From Deltaproteobacteria bacterium (GTDB lineage: Bacteria > Desulfobacterota > G020345765): a DNA stretch of 5,104 nucleotides. A program made the position numbers and the translations under genes. This document shows, piece after piece, positions 1 through 4,380 of the stretch. Location of the stretch: assembly GCA_030616835.1 (NCBI GenBank), contig JAUWWP010000226.1, positions 1 through 5,104 on the forward strand. Direction: 5' to 3'. The notes beneath the pieces are model-generated. The model did not search any database, had not been told where the DNA came from, and saw only the letters and a list, made by a program, of their open reading frames with translations. The stretch's first letter is position 1, and every line of letters begins with the position of its first letter.

Positions 1-741
1 CAGATGCATCCTTCCTTTGCCAAGCTGAAGGGGACTAAACAGACCAGACTGGCCTTTGCCGAAGTAGTTACGGTGGTGGAATATCTTCTGTCCCGGGGAG
101 GGTTCCCGATCCTGGATAGGATCTTTGAGCAAATGAAGATGGGCAAAGACGATAAGCAGGCTATCCACTCAGTTCTGGGAGTGTCATTCTCGCAGTTCCA
201 GGAAGATTGGAAGAGATTTCTCCGGGGAAAGGACCTCCGGGAGACACCAGGGCTGCGGGCCCAGGCTCTAAAGCTAAAAGATCCGGAAGCCCCGGTGGAA
301 GAGAAGGAAGAGTTGAAAGAGATCGAGTCAGAGAGGGCAAGGAAATTTACCCGATTAGGGGACCTGCTGCGTAATCGAAATCGACTACCAGCGGCTGTTA
401 TTGAATACCAGAAGGCAGATGAAAACCTTCCCCATTCCCCGATAATCATGAACAAACTTGCCCTTGCCTACCTGCTGGATAGACAGTATAATAAAGCCTT
501 GGATGTACTGATGAGGGCTTTAGAGCTCTATCCGAATTTTGTGACTACCTATGTTCATTTAGGAGAACTCTACCTAAATCAGAATGATTACGAAAAGGCA
601 ATTAAATATTTTAATGAGGTCAATAATATCAACCCCTTCAACCCCATGATTCACCAAAATCTGGCATTCCTCTATCAAGCCCAGGGAAAGGAAAAGGAAG
701 CAGAGAGGGAGAGAAGGAATCTTAAGATCCTAACTGACTAA
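1..741 (+). CDS. C-terminal part of a peptidase-MA-like/TPR repeat protein (5' truncated by window edge)
   Basis: The reading frame is open from base 1, and the first ATG (base 4) does not look like a true start, so the gene probably begins upstream. Counting from that Met, residues 16-75 (pattern LAFAEVVTVVEYLLSRGG, then a helix ending FQEDWKRFLRG) resemble the helical tail that follows the metalloprotease core in peptidase-MA-like proteins. The HExxH zinc site would lie outside the window. A charged Glu/Lys linker (about 95-113) leads to four TPR-like helix pairs at about 114-143, 147-177, 181-211 and 215-240, with typical consensus such as LGELYLNQNDYEKAIKYFNEV. TPRs mediate protein-protein contacts, so an envelope-associated scaffold or protease role is inferred. 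The gene ends 13 bp before moxR and probably shares its transcript. TPR assignment is firm; the peptidase-MA link is moderate. Confidence 0.8.
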   Translation, partial: QMHPSFAKLKGTKQTRLAFAEVVTVVEYLLSRGGFPILDRIFEQMKMGKDDKQAIHSVLGVSFSQFQEDWKRFLRGKDLRETPGLRAQALKLKDPEAPVEEKEELKEIESERARKFTRLGDLLRNRNRLPAAVIEYQKADENLPHSPIIMNKLALAYLLDRQYNKALDVLMRALELYPNFVTTYVHLGELYLNQNDYEKAIKYFNEVNNINPFNPMIHQNLAFLYQAQGKEKEAERERRNLKILTD

Positions 742-754
742 ATCAGGAGGATAA

Positions 755-1771
755 ATGCAAATCCAACCGGAGCTAAAGCAGCAAGATCAGGACCTGGAGG
801 CAATCCAGGAGATAGCAAAGGGTAAGGAGGAGATCAAAAAAGAGATTGCTCATGCCATTATCGGTCAGAAGGAAGTTATTGATCAACTCCTAATCGCCCT
901 TTTTTCCCGGGGACACTGCCTTTTCGTGGGAGTGCCCGGACTGGCCAAAACCATGCTGGTAAGCACTCTGGCTCAGGTCCTCGATCTGAAGTTCAACCGG
1001 ATCCAGTTCACCCCGGACCTGATGCCCTCGGACATCACCGGAACCGATGTCCTTCAGGAGGATCACACTACCGGGAAGAGGTTCTTCCACTTTATCAAGG
1101 GTCCCATTTTTGCCAACATCATCTTAGCAGATGAGATCAACCGGACACCACCTAAAACCCAGGCAGCTCTGCTCCAGGCAATGCAGGAGTATAAAGTCAC
1201 CGCCGGGGGAACAACCTATTCACTGGAGCTACCCTTTCTGGTGTTTGCCACTCAGAACCCCATCGAGCAGGAAGGTACTTACCCACTTCCCGAAGCCCAG
1301 TTGGACCGATTCATGTTCCATATTGATGTGGATTATCCCAAGGAAGATGAGGAACAGGAGATCGTCAAGACTACCACCTCGGACTATCAGCCCCGCTTAA
1401 GCAAGATCCTGAGCCCGGAGAAGATCTTAGCGCTACAAAATCTGGTCTTACGAGTTCCGGCCTCGGACTATGTGGTCTCCTATGCCATAAAATTGGTAAG
1501 AATGTCTCGGCCTAATGATGGGAATGCTCCCGGGTTCATTAAGGAGTGGATTGCCTGGGGAGCCGGGCCCCGGGCCTCCCAGTATCTTATTCTGGGAGGG
1601 AAGGCCCGGGCAATCTTAGCAGGTAGATATGCCGTTACCTGTGAGGATATCCGGGCCCTGGCCAAGCCCGTCTTTAAGCACCGCCTGATCACCAACTTCC
1701 ATGCCGAGGCCGAGGGAGTTGATTCAGTCCAGGTGACTGAGAGATTGCTTGAGGAATTAAAGGAAGGCTAA
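755..1771 (+). CDS. moxR: MoxR-family AAA+ ATPase
   Basis: This is a complete 338-aa MoxR-type AAA+ ATPase, a normal length for the family. Visible motifs are Walker A GVPGLAKT (59-66), Walker B IILADEIN (122-129, with D126/E127), sensor 1 FATQNP (164-169), the arginine-finger region LPEAQLDRF (178-186), and sensor 2 GPRAS (271-275) at the start of the lid helices. IGQKEVIDQLLIAL (36-49) is the usual N-terminal element. MoxR proteins act as cytoplasmic chaperone-like ATPases, typically with DUF58 and von Willebrand A domain proteins, in envelope stress or metal-cofactor insertion. The ATG is preceded by AGGAGG (745-750), only 4 nt upstream. It follows the TPR gene by 13 bp, implying an operon. 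No DUF58 or vWA gene follows, which is unusual. The last codons lie within a 23-bp repeat found again at 2082-2104. Confidence 0.96.
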   Translation: MQIQPELKQQDQDLEAIQEIAKGKEEIKKEIAHAIIGQKEVIDQLLIALFSRGHCLFVGVPGLAKTMLVSTLAQVLDLKFNRIQFTPDLMPSDITGTDVLQEDHTTGKRFFHFIKGPIFANIILADEINRTPPKTQAALLQAMQEYKVTAGGTTYSLELPFLVFATQNPIEQEGTYPLPEAQLDRFMFHIDVDYPKEDEEQEIVKTTTSDYQPRLSKILSPEKILALQNLVLRVPASDYVVSYAIKLVRMSRPNDGNAPGFIKEWIAWGAGPRASQYLILGGKARAILAGRYAVTCEDIRALAKPVFKHRLITNFHAEAEGVDSVQVTERLLEELKEG

Positions 1772-1783
1772 GGTATCCCCTGG
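1761..1783 (+). repeat. 23-bp direct repeat, copy 1 (over moxR stop)
   Basis: This 23-bp segment matches 2082-2104 at 22 of 23 positions; the only difference is C versus T at position 17. It begins AGGAAGGCTAAGGTAT, includes the moxR stop codon, and ends CCTGG. Together with copy 2 it brackets the two small membrane ORFs, with a repeat-to-repeat distance of 321 bp. It reads as a target-site or recombination duplication, not a regulatory site. Confidence 0.85.
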
Positions 1784-1794
1784 GGAAAGGGTAA

Positions 1795-1983
1795 GTGAAT
1801 AGGAAACAGAGAGATAATTTGTCCAAATACTTCTATGATTTGAGCAAGATTATTCTTACAATATCAGTTATAGGACATTTAGTTTCAAAAGAACCTTTCA
1901 GCCCAAAGGTTTTTTGGCTGGGGATAGCATTCTCGATTGTAAGTTTGTTTATTGGTCTCTGGTTAGATAGAAAGGAGGGGTAA
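1795..1983 (+). CDS. Small two-helix membrane protein (DUF6722-like)
   Basis: A 62-aa protein starting at GTG. The N-terminus is basic and polar (MNRKQRDNLSKYFYDLSK), followed by two hydrophobic stretches at about 17-31 and 38-57 joined by a short SKEPFSP loop, and ending LDRKEG. This suggests a small inner-membrane hairpin protein with both ends cytoplasmic. The 'KYFYDLSKII' start and overall layout recall the short DUF6722-type proteins, from memory only; the function is unknown. Upstream purine-rich GGGGAAAGGG (1782-1791) is a weak, closely spaced ribosome site, so the start is less certain than the frame. Codon composition is clearly more AT-rich than moxR. The stop is followed 2 bp later by the next small ORF, so the two are almost certainly co-translated. 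Confidence 0.72.
   Translation: MNRKQRDNLSKYFYDLSKIILTISVIGHLVSKEPFSPKVFWLGIAFSIVSLFIGLWLDRKEG
1973..1978 (+). promoter_or_regulatory. Strong Shine-Dalgarno for the 31-aa ORF
   Basis: AGGAGG lies within the last codons of the 62-aa ORF and sits 7 nt before the ATG at 1986. It is the best-spaced ribosome site in this part of the window and is the main reason to accept the very short downstream ORF as a real gene. Confidence 0.75.
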
Positions 1984-1985
1984 AA

Positions 1986-2081
1986 ATGGATCACCTGATT
2001 ATTTTCTATATCGCTGGGATTATAGCAATGATATTTTTTGGAGTATATCTCTTCTTTCACGATAAAAAAGAAAAGCAATAG
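1986..2081 (+). CDS. 31-aa single-pass membrane microprotein
   Basis: This short ORF begins at ATG and ends at TAG. Its 31 residues are MDHLI, then a continuous hydrophobic span (about residues 4-24, rich in Ile, Phe, Gly and Ala), ending in the charged tail HDKKEKQ. The topology is one transmembrane helix with a cytoplasmic basic C-terminus. It has an AGGAGG ribosome site 7 nt upstream and follows the 62-aa membrane ORF by 2 bp, so both are expected on one mRNA. Function is not recognised. The tight pairing suggests a two-subunit membrane complex, which is inference. Chance hydrophobicity in an AT-rich stretch is the alternative, but the ribosome site and coupling argue against it. Confidence 0.62.
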   Translation: MDHLIIFYIAGIIAMIFFGVYLFFHDKKEKQ

Positions 2082-2104
2082 AGGAAGGCTAAGGTATTCC
2101 CTGG
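2082..2104 (+). repeat. 23-bp direct repeat, copy 2
   Basis: Matches 1761-1783 at 22 of 23 positions and starts immediately after the stop codon of the 31-aa ORF. Partial similarity (AAAG and TAAG blocks) continues for about 15 bp beyond it. If the intervening 321 bp were removed, moxR would run directly to the terminator at 2151. Confidence 0.85.
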
Positions 2105-2150
2105 CAAAGCAGCATTAAGCTTTAGAGGCATAGTTGATTCAATTCGGCGT

Positions 2151-2176
2151 AAGACCCCGCATCTGGCGGGGTTTTT
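2151..2176 (+). terminator. Rho-independent terminator of the TPR-moxR-small ORF unit
   Basis: A 7-bp GC-rich stem ACCCCGC / GCGGGGT (2154-2160 with 2166-2172) closes a 5-nt ATCTG loop. The stem extends by A-T and G-T pairs and is followed by a T run (2172-2176). Its core, CCCCGCATCTGGCGGGG, matches the hairpin at 3794-3810 in 15 of 17 positions, so it may belong to a dispersed palindrome family. Confidence 0.88.
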
Positions 2177-2210
2177 GTCTTTTGGCTCTTCCAGTGGTAT
2201 AAACAAAATA

Positions 2211-2258
2211 TAAACCTTCGGTTTAGATTTTAGATTATGGATTATAGATTTGGGATTT
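2211..2258 (+). repeat. TAGATT-rich repeat, left copy (inverted relative to 3842-3880)
   Basis: The segment opens with a small perfect hairpin, TAAACC-TTC-GGTTTA (2211-2225), and continues as an AT-rich tract of repeated TAGATT/GGATT/GATTT words. TAGATTTTAGATTAT (2224-2238) matches the reverse complement of 3860-3874 at 14 of 15 positions, and the similarity continues more loosely. The two copies flank the ATPase gene in opposite orientation. Confidence 0.65.
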
Positions 2259-2259
2259 G

Positions 2260-2286
2260 AACCACGAATTTCACGAATTACACGAA
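2260..2286 (+). repeat. CACGAATT 9-bp periodic repeat
   Basis: CACGAATT occurs at 2263-2270 and 2272-2279, with a truncated CACGAA at 2281-2286, giving an exact 9-bp period. Similar ACGAATTACACGAATT tracts are, from memory, common dispersed repeats in environmental bacterial genomes. There is no coding or promoter signal in it. Confidence 0.6.
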
Positions 2287-2321
2287 ACGAACCGCATATA
2301 GGTGAGGAGGAACAAAAAATT

Positions 2322-2355
2322 CCCTCTCCCCCGGGGGAGAGGATAGGTGAGGGGG
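2322..2355 (+). repeat. CCCTCTCC...GTGAGGGGG palindromic repeat, left copy
   Basis: The segment contains a perfect 20-bp palindrome, CCTCTCCCCCGGGGGAGAGG (2323-2342), followed by ATAGGTGAGGGGG. The same pattern, CCCTCTCCCC at one end and GTGAGGGGG at the other, recurs at 3751-3830 on the far side of the ATPase gene. This resembles REP/MITE-like intergenic repeats. Confidence 0.7.
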
Positions 2356-2366
2356 ATTTGGTCTGC

Positions 2367-2406
2367 GCTCCGCCCCTGTCCGCCTAAGGAGGAGCGGGCG
2401 GGTTTT
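2367..2406 (+). repeat. GC-rich hairpin-forming segment with trailing T run
   Basis: Alternative stems are possible: CCGCCC (2370-2375) with GGGCGG (2396-2401), or GCTCC (2367-2371) with GGAGC (2391-2395), enclosing the small palindrome CCTAAGG. The GGGCGGGTTTT end gives it terminator-like form. No gene ends just upstream, so it is more likely part of the repeat cluster. Its role is uncertain. Confidence 0.4.
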
Positions 2407-2456
2407 GCCATTTGGACGTAAAGAATCTCGTATGGAAATAAATATCAAAATATAAC

Positions 2457-2485
2457 TTGACATAGTGGCATTTTGACACTATAAT
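2457..2485 (+). promoter_or_regulatory. Consensus sigma-70 promoter of the ATPase gene
   Basis: A perfect -35 TTGACA (2457-2462), a 17-nt spacer, and a perfect -10 TATAAT (2480-2485). Transcription would start near 2492, 4 nt or less before the ATG at 2496. The message would therefore be leaderless or nearly so, which fits the absence of a Shine-Dalgarno sequence. Confidence 0.85.
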
Positions 2486-2490
2486 ATAGT
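2462..2490 (+). promoter_or_regulatory. Overlapping palindromes over the core promoter (candidate operator)
   Basis: ATAGTG (2462-2467) and CACTAT (2477-2482) form an inverted repeat with a 9-nt gap. ACTATA-A-TATAGT (2478-2490) is a second perfect palindrome centred on the -10. TTGACA also occurs twice, 16 bp apart (2457 and 2473). Occupancy of these sites would block RNA polymerase, so a repressor or autoregulatory site is plausible but inferred. Confidence 0.5.
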
Positions 2491-2495
2491 TGAAA

Positions 2496-3725
2496 ATGAC
2501 AGAATATAAACAAAGAGAGATTACTAAATCTTTACTGGGGGCCTTAAAGGATATGCCGGTAGTTGTGCTTACCGGAATGCGGCAGGTCGGCAAGAGCACG
2601 CTTATCCAGGGGGAACCGGCATTAATGAATCGTCGCTACATCAACCTGGACGATTTCTCCCATCTTGAAGCTGCCCGGCGCAACCCAGAATCCCTTATTG
2701 AGGGGGAAGACCAGGTAACAATAGATGAAGTTCAGAAGTGCCCGGAGTTATTGACTGTTATAAAGCGGGCTGTGGATCGAAACCGGACAGCCGGCCGTTT
2801 TCTCTTGTCCGGCTCGGCGAACTTTGCGCTTCTCAAGGGGATCTCTGAGACTCTTGCTGGCCGGGCGGTTTATCTAATCTTATATCCCTTCACCCAGAGA
2901 GAGATTACGAGAGAGGTTGATTCCGAACCTTTCCTGCCTCGCTTTTTTCGTTCCCTTAAACTTCCATCTCGCCGGGATCCCGTCCAGCTTATAAAGCCGG
3001 CAAACATCCAAATGGGCGGCATGCCGCCGGTATGTCTCGGTCAGCTGGAAGATCCGGGGTTATGGTTTAAGGGCTATGAACAGACCTTTCTGGAACGGGA
3101 TCTTCGTGAGCTTGCCCAAGTAGCTGATCTCTTGACTTTCCGTCATCTCTTACGCCTGGCCGCGATCCGGACCGGCCAAATACTCAAGATTAGCGAGCTG
3201 GCCCGCGACGCCAAATTAAATAGCTCCACAACCTCACGTTACCTGAACCTGATGGAAACATCGTTTGTAATCCGGCGGCTTGAGCCTTATCTGGGCAATC
3301 GGGCAAGTCGTTTGATTAAATCGCCGAAACTCTATTTTGGCGATTCGGGCCTGGCGTGCCACCTGGCCGGAGTAGAAGATTTGGAGTCCACAAGTATTGA
3401 GCCACTTCGGGATGCAATGCTGGAAACCTACGTAGCCCAGAATTTGGCCGGTATCCTTGAGGCCAAATGGCCGCAGGCGCGGCTTTATTTCTGGAATATT
3501 CAGGGAAGGTATGAGGTTGACTTCATAATCGAGTCAGAACGGGAGGTAATAGCCGTTGAGGTTAAATTGGCCCAACGCTGGGTCGAGCGAGATCTTTCTG
3601 GCCTTAAGGCATTTCGCTCCGCCGCTCCTAATTGTCGGGCAGCGATCCTCGCCTATAATGGAACCGAAGCCGTCCGTTTGGATAAAAAAATCTGGGCAAT
3701 TCCTTTGAGATTACTTTTATCCTGA
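2496..3725 (+). CDS. AAA_14/DUF4143 ATPase with C-terminal PD-(D/E)XK-like motif
   Basis: A 409-aa protein counted from ATG at 2496; a TTG two codons earlier is possible but unlikely. The N-terminal P-loop domain has Walker A GMRQVGKST (27-35), Walker B VTIDE (74-78, D77/E78), and a sensor-like LSGSANFAL (104-112). The DUF4143 part follows: GGMPP (175-179), FLERDL (198-203), a winged-helix-like stretch (about 226-262: ILKISELARDAKLNSSTTSR), and the hallmark LYFGDSGLACHL (279-290). Near the end, E310, EVDF (340-343) and AVEVK (353-357) form a PD-(D/E)XK-nuclease-like pattern. Family members are abundant, usually single-gene, transfer-prone ATPases of poorly known function, sometimes grouped with mobile or defence genes. 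It is monocistronic, has its own strong promoter, and lies inside a repeat cluster. The stop codon is within a CCTGAGC repeat at 3720. Confidence 0.93.
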   Translation: MTEYKQREITKSLLGALKDMPVVVLTGMRQVGKSTLIQGEPALMNRRYINLDDFSHLEAARRNPESLIEGEDQVTIDEVQKCPELLTVIKRAVDRNRTAGRFLLSGSANFALLKGISETLAGRAVYLILYPFTQREITREVDSEPFLPRFFRSLKLPSRRDPVQLIKPANIQMGGMPPVCLGQLEDPGLWFKGYEQTFLERDLRELAQVADLLTFRHLLRLAAIRTGQILKISELARDAKLNSSTTSRYLNLMETSFVIRRLEPYLGNRASRLIKSPKLYFGDSGLACHLAGVEDLESTSIEPLRDAMLETYVAQNLAGILEAKWPQARLYFWNIQGRYEVDFIIESEREVIAVEVKLAQRWVERDLSGLKAFRSAAPNCRAAILAYNGTEAVRLDKKIWAIPLRLLLS

Positions 3726-3740
3726 GCTTGTCGAAGGGGA
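3720..3740 (+). repeat. CCTGAGCTTGTCGAAGGG dispersed repeat overlapping the ATPase stop
   Basis: The segment TCCTGAGCTTGTCGAAGG matches a short imperfect palindromic word frequently seen in bacterial intergenic regions (recalled, not searched). Its TGA is the stop codon of the ATPase gene. A second version split by a hairpin lies at 3787-3817. Confidence 0.65.
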
Positions 3741-3750
3741 TTCATATTTT

Positions 3751-3830
3751 CCCTCTCCCCTATTGTGGGGAAGGGGAAAGAGCCTGCCCTGAGCCCCGCC
3801 TGTGGCGGGGTCGAAGGAGTGAGGGGGGAT
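3751..3830 (+). repeat. CCCTCTCCCC...GTGAGGGGG repeat, right copy, with nested element
   Basis: Starts CCCTCTCCCC, forms a small hairpin CCCC-TATTGT-GGGG (3757-3770), and ends GTGAGGGGGG, the same outer pattern as 2322-2355. The interior holds the element described at 3787-3817, making this copy 80 bp instead of 34. Such nesting suggests successive insertions of small repeats. Confidence 0.65.
3787..3817 (+). repeat. CCCTGAG-[hairpin]-TCGAAGG nested repeat
   Basis: CCCTGAG (3787-3793) and TCGAAGG (3811-3817) are the two ends of the word at 3720-3737, here separated by a perfect hairpin, CCCCGCC-TGT-GGCGGGG (3794-3810). The hairpin matches the moxR-unit terminator core (2155-2171) at 15 of 17 bases. 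It has no T run and so is not a good terminator. Confidence 0.65.
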
Positions 3831-3841
3831 TAGGACCTGTA

Positions 3842-3880
3842 ATATAAAATCTGAAATCTATAATCTACAATCTATTACTT
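3842..3880 (-). repeat. TAGATT-rich repeat, right copy (inverted)
   Basis: On the minus strand this reads as an AT-rich series of TAGATT, GTAGATTATAGATT and CAGATTTTA words. Bases 3860-3874 are the reverse complement of 2224-2238 with one mismatch in 15. The 1.6 kb between the two copies contains only the ATPase gene and other repeats. Confidence 0.65.
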
Positions 3881-3955
3881 GACACTGACACGGAATTGTA
3901 GATTAGGGGATGAGAACATGGTAGGATAGCTGAAAAAGGAAGGAGTAAGAAATTG
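3881..3955. other. End of a 311-bp gene-free stretch: no further feature seen
   Basis: The gene-free stretch 3726-4036 is filled with the repeats listed separately. This part holds no ORF of note. A TTGACA at 3879-3884 exists, but no -10 hexamer lies at proper spacing. A purine-rich GGAAGGAG (3938-3945) precedes no plausible start codon of a long frame. Confidence 0.5.
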
Positions 3956-3974
3956 GGGGTGGACTCTATTTTCC
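3956..3974 (+). repeat. GGGGTGGACTCTATTTTCC repeat (related to 4363-4380)
   Basis: Aligns with 4363-4380 in the same orientation at 15 of 18 positions with one gap (GG-GT-GGACTC-ATTTT core). The two copies lie on either side of the DUF2283 gene, outside the inverted GGGGTCAG pair on both sides. From memory, similar GGGGTCxGACTCTATTTT words occur near REP-associated or IS200-like elements. Confidence 0.5.
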
Positions 3975-3998
3975 AATCTTCTGAGAAAAAGCAAGAAA

Positions 3999-4012
3999 CA
4001 AGACCTGACCCC
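3999..4012 (-). repeat. GGGGTCAGGTCTTG inverted repeat, left copy
   Basis: On the minus strand it reads GGGGTCAGGTCTTG, matching GGGGTCAGCCCTTG at 4278-4291 on the plus strand at 12 of 14 positions. The inverted pair frames the DUF2283 gene with its ribosome site, about 265 bp in between, like ends of a small mobile cassette. Confidence 0.6.
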
Positions 4013-4036
4013 AGATCTCCGTAAGGAGGAAAAGAT

Positions 4037-4246
4037 ATGAGAAAGATCAAATATAGCAAAGATGTAGATGCCCTTTTGATAGAACTTTCAGACAAGCCAA
4101 TTGACTATGCCGAAGAAGAAGGACAGATCATTGTGCATTTTACAAAAGAGGGGGAACCAGTGCTGTTTGAGATTCTGGATGCCAGAGAATTTATATTAAA
4201 TTCCATGGCCAGCGTCCTCCAAGAAAAAGAAATTGCTTTGTCCTGA
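4037..4246 (+). CDS. DUF2283 family small protein
   Basis: A 69-aa protein with the DUF2283 layout: KIKYSKDVDALLIELSDKPIDYAEEEGQ forms the first beta-rich half with the characteristic D-ALLI-LS motif, followed by IIVHFTKEGEPVLFEILDAR and a C-terminal helix. Length is typical for the family. The start is supported by AAGGAGG (4023-4029), 7 nt before the ATG. DUF2283 proteins are small cytoplasmic proteins, often encoded next to a DUF4258 partner in toxin-antitoxin-like pairs, and their biochemical role is not established. No DUF4258-like ORF is present on either side here, so this copy is solitary. No clear promoter or terminator is visible. Inverted GGGGTCAG repeats flank it. Confidence 0.88.
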   Translation: MRKIKYSKDVDALLIELSDKPIDYAEEEGQIIVHFTKEGEPVLFEILDAREFILNSMASVLQEKEIALS

Positions 4247-4277
4247 TAGCTTAGTAGAGCTCAATCTTAGTAGAAAC

Positions 4278-4291
4278 GGGGTCAGCCCTTG
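4278..4291 (+). repeat. GGGGTCAGCCCTTG inverted repeat, right copy
   Basis: Partner of 3999-4012 (12 of 14 positions, opposite orientation). It is preceded by a small direct repeat, CTTAGTAGA, at 4250-4258 and 4266-4274. The TTGACA inside (4289-4294) has no -10 at proper distance. Confidence 0.6.
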
Positions 4292-4362
4292 ACATAGGAC
4301 GTTTTGAAATTTGACTTATTTAGGGCTCAGGCCCGCAGTCTTGAGAGAATGAAATGAAGAAA

Positions 4363-4380
4363 GGAGTCGGACTCAATTTT
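4363..4380 (+). repeat. GGAGTCGGACTCAATTTT repeat (related to 3956-3974)
   Basis: Second copy of the short direct repeat around the DUF2283 gene. Its centre, GAGTCGGACTC, is an 11-bp palindrome with a single-base centre. The surrounding 4292-4434 has no ORF of note. Confidence 0.5.

Noticed and set aside
890..1695. Several open frames on both strands inside moxR (minus 890-1090, plus 1131-1400, minus 1480-1695)
   Set aside because: They are alternate-frame shadows of a clearly coding MoxR gene and have no recognisable domains.
1833..2078. 81-codon minus-strand ORF opposite the small membrane genes
   Set aside because: It overlaps both plus-strand ORFs, which have better ribosome sites and sensible membrane topology; no start signal is seen for it.
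2263..2286. Possible CRISPR array from the CACGAATT units
   Set aside because: The units are 9 bp apart with no unique spacers, and there are no cas genes.
2490..2495. TTG at 2490 as the start of the ATPase
   Set aside because: It lies at or before the predicted transcription start, and the ATG two codons later fits the family N-terminus.
2278..2599. Minus-strand ORFs across the ATPase upstream region
   Set aside because: They run through palindromic repeats and the ATPase promoter; the products are repeat-derived, low-complexity peptides.
3879..3907. TTGACA as a promoter for the DUF2283 gene
   Set aside because: No acceptable -10 hexamer at 15-19 nt; the best candidate TAGATT is too close and belongs to the repeat.
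3953..4024. Short plus-strand frame starting at TTG after GGAAGGAG
   Set aside because: Its 23 codons are made of the GGGGTGGACTC and GACCTGACCCC repeats, with no protein-like features.
3865..4095. 76-codon minus-strand ORF antisense to the DUF2283 start
   Set aside because: It crosses the flanking repeats and has no domain or ribosome-site support.
4289..4317. TTGACA as a promoter for the nucleotidyltransferase pair
   Set aside because: The hexamer is part of the GGGGTCAGCCCTTGACA repeat and has no -10 at proper spacing.
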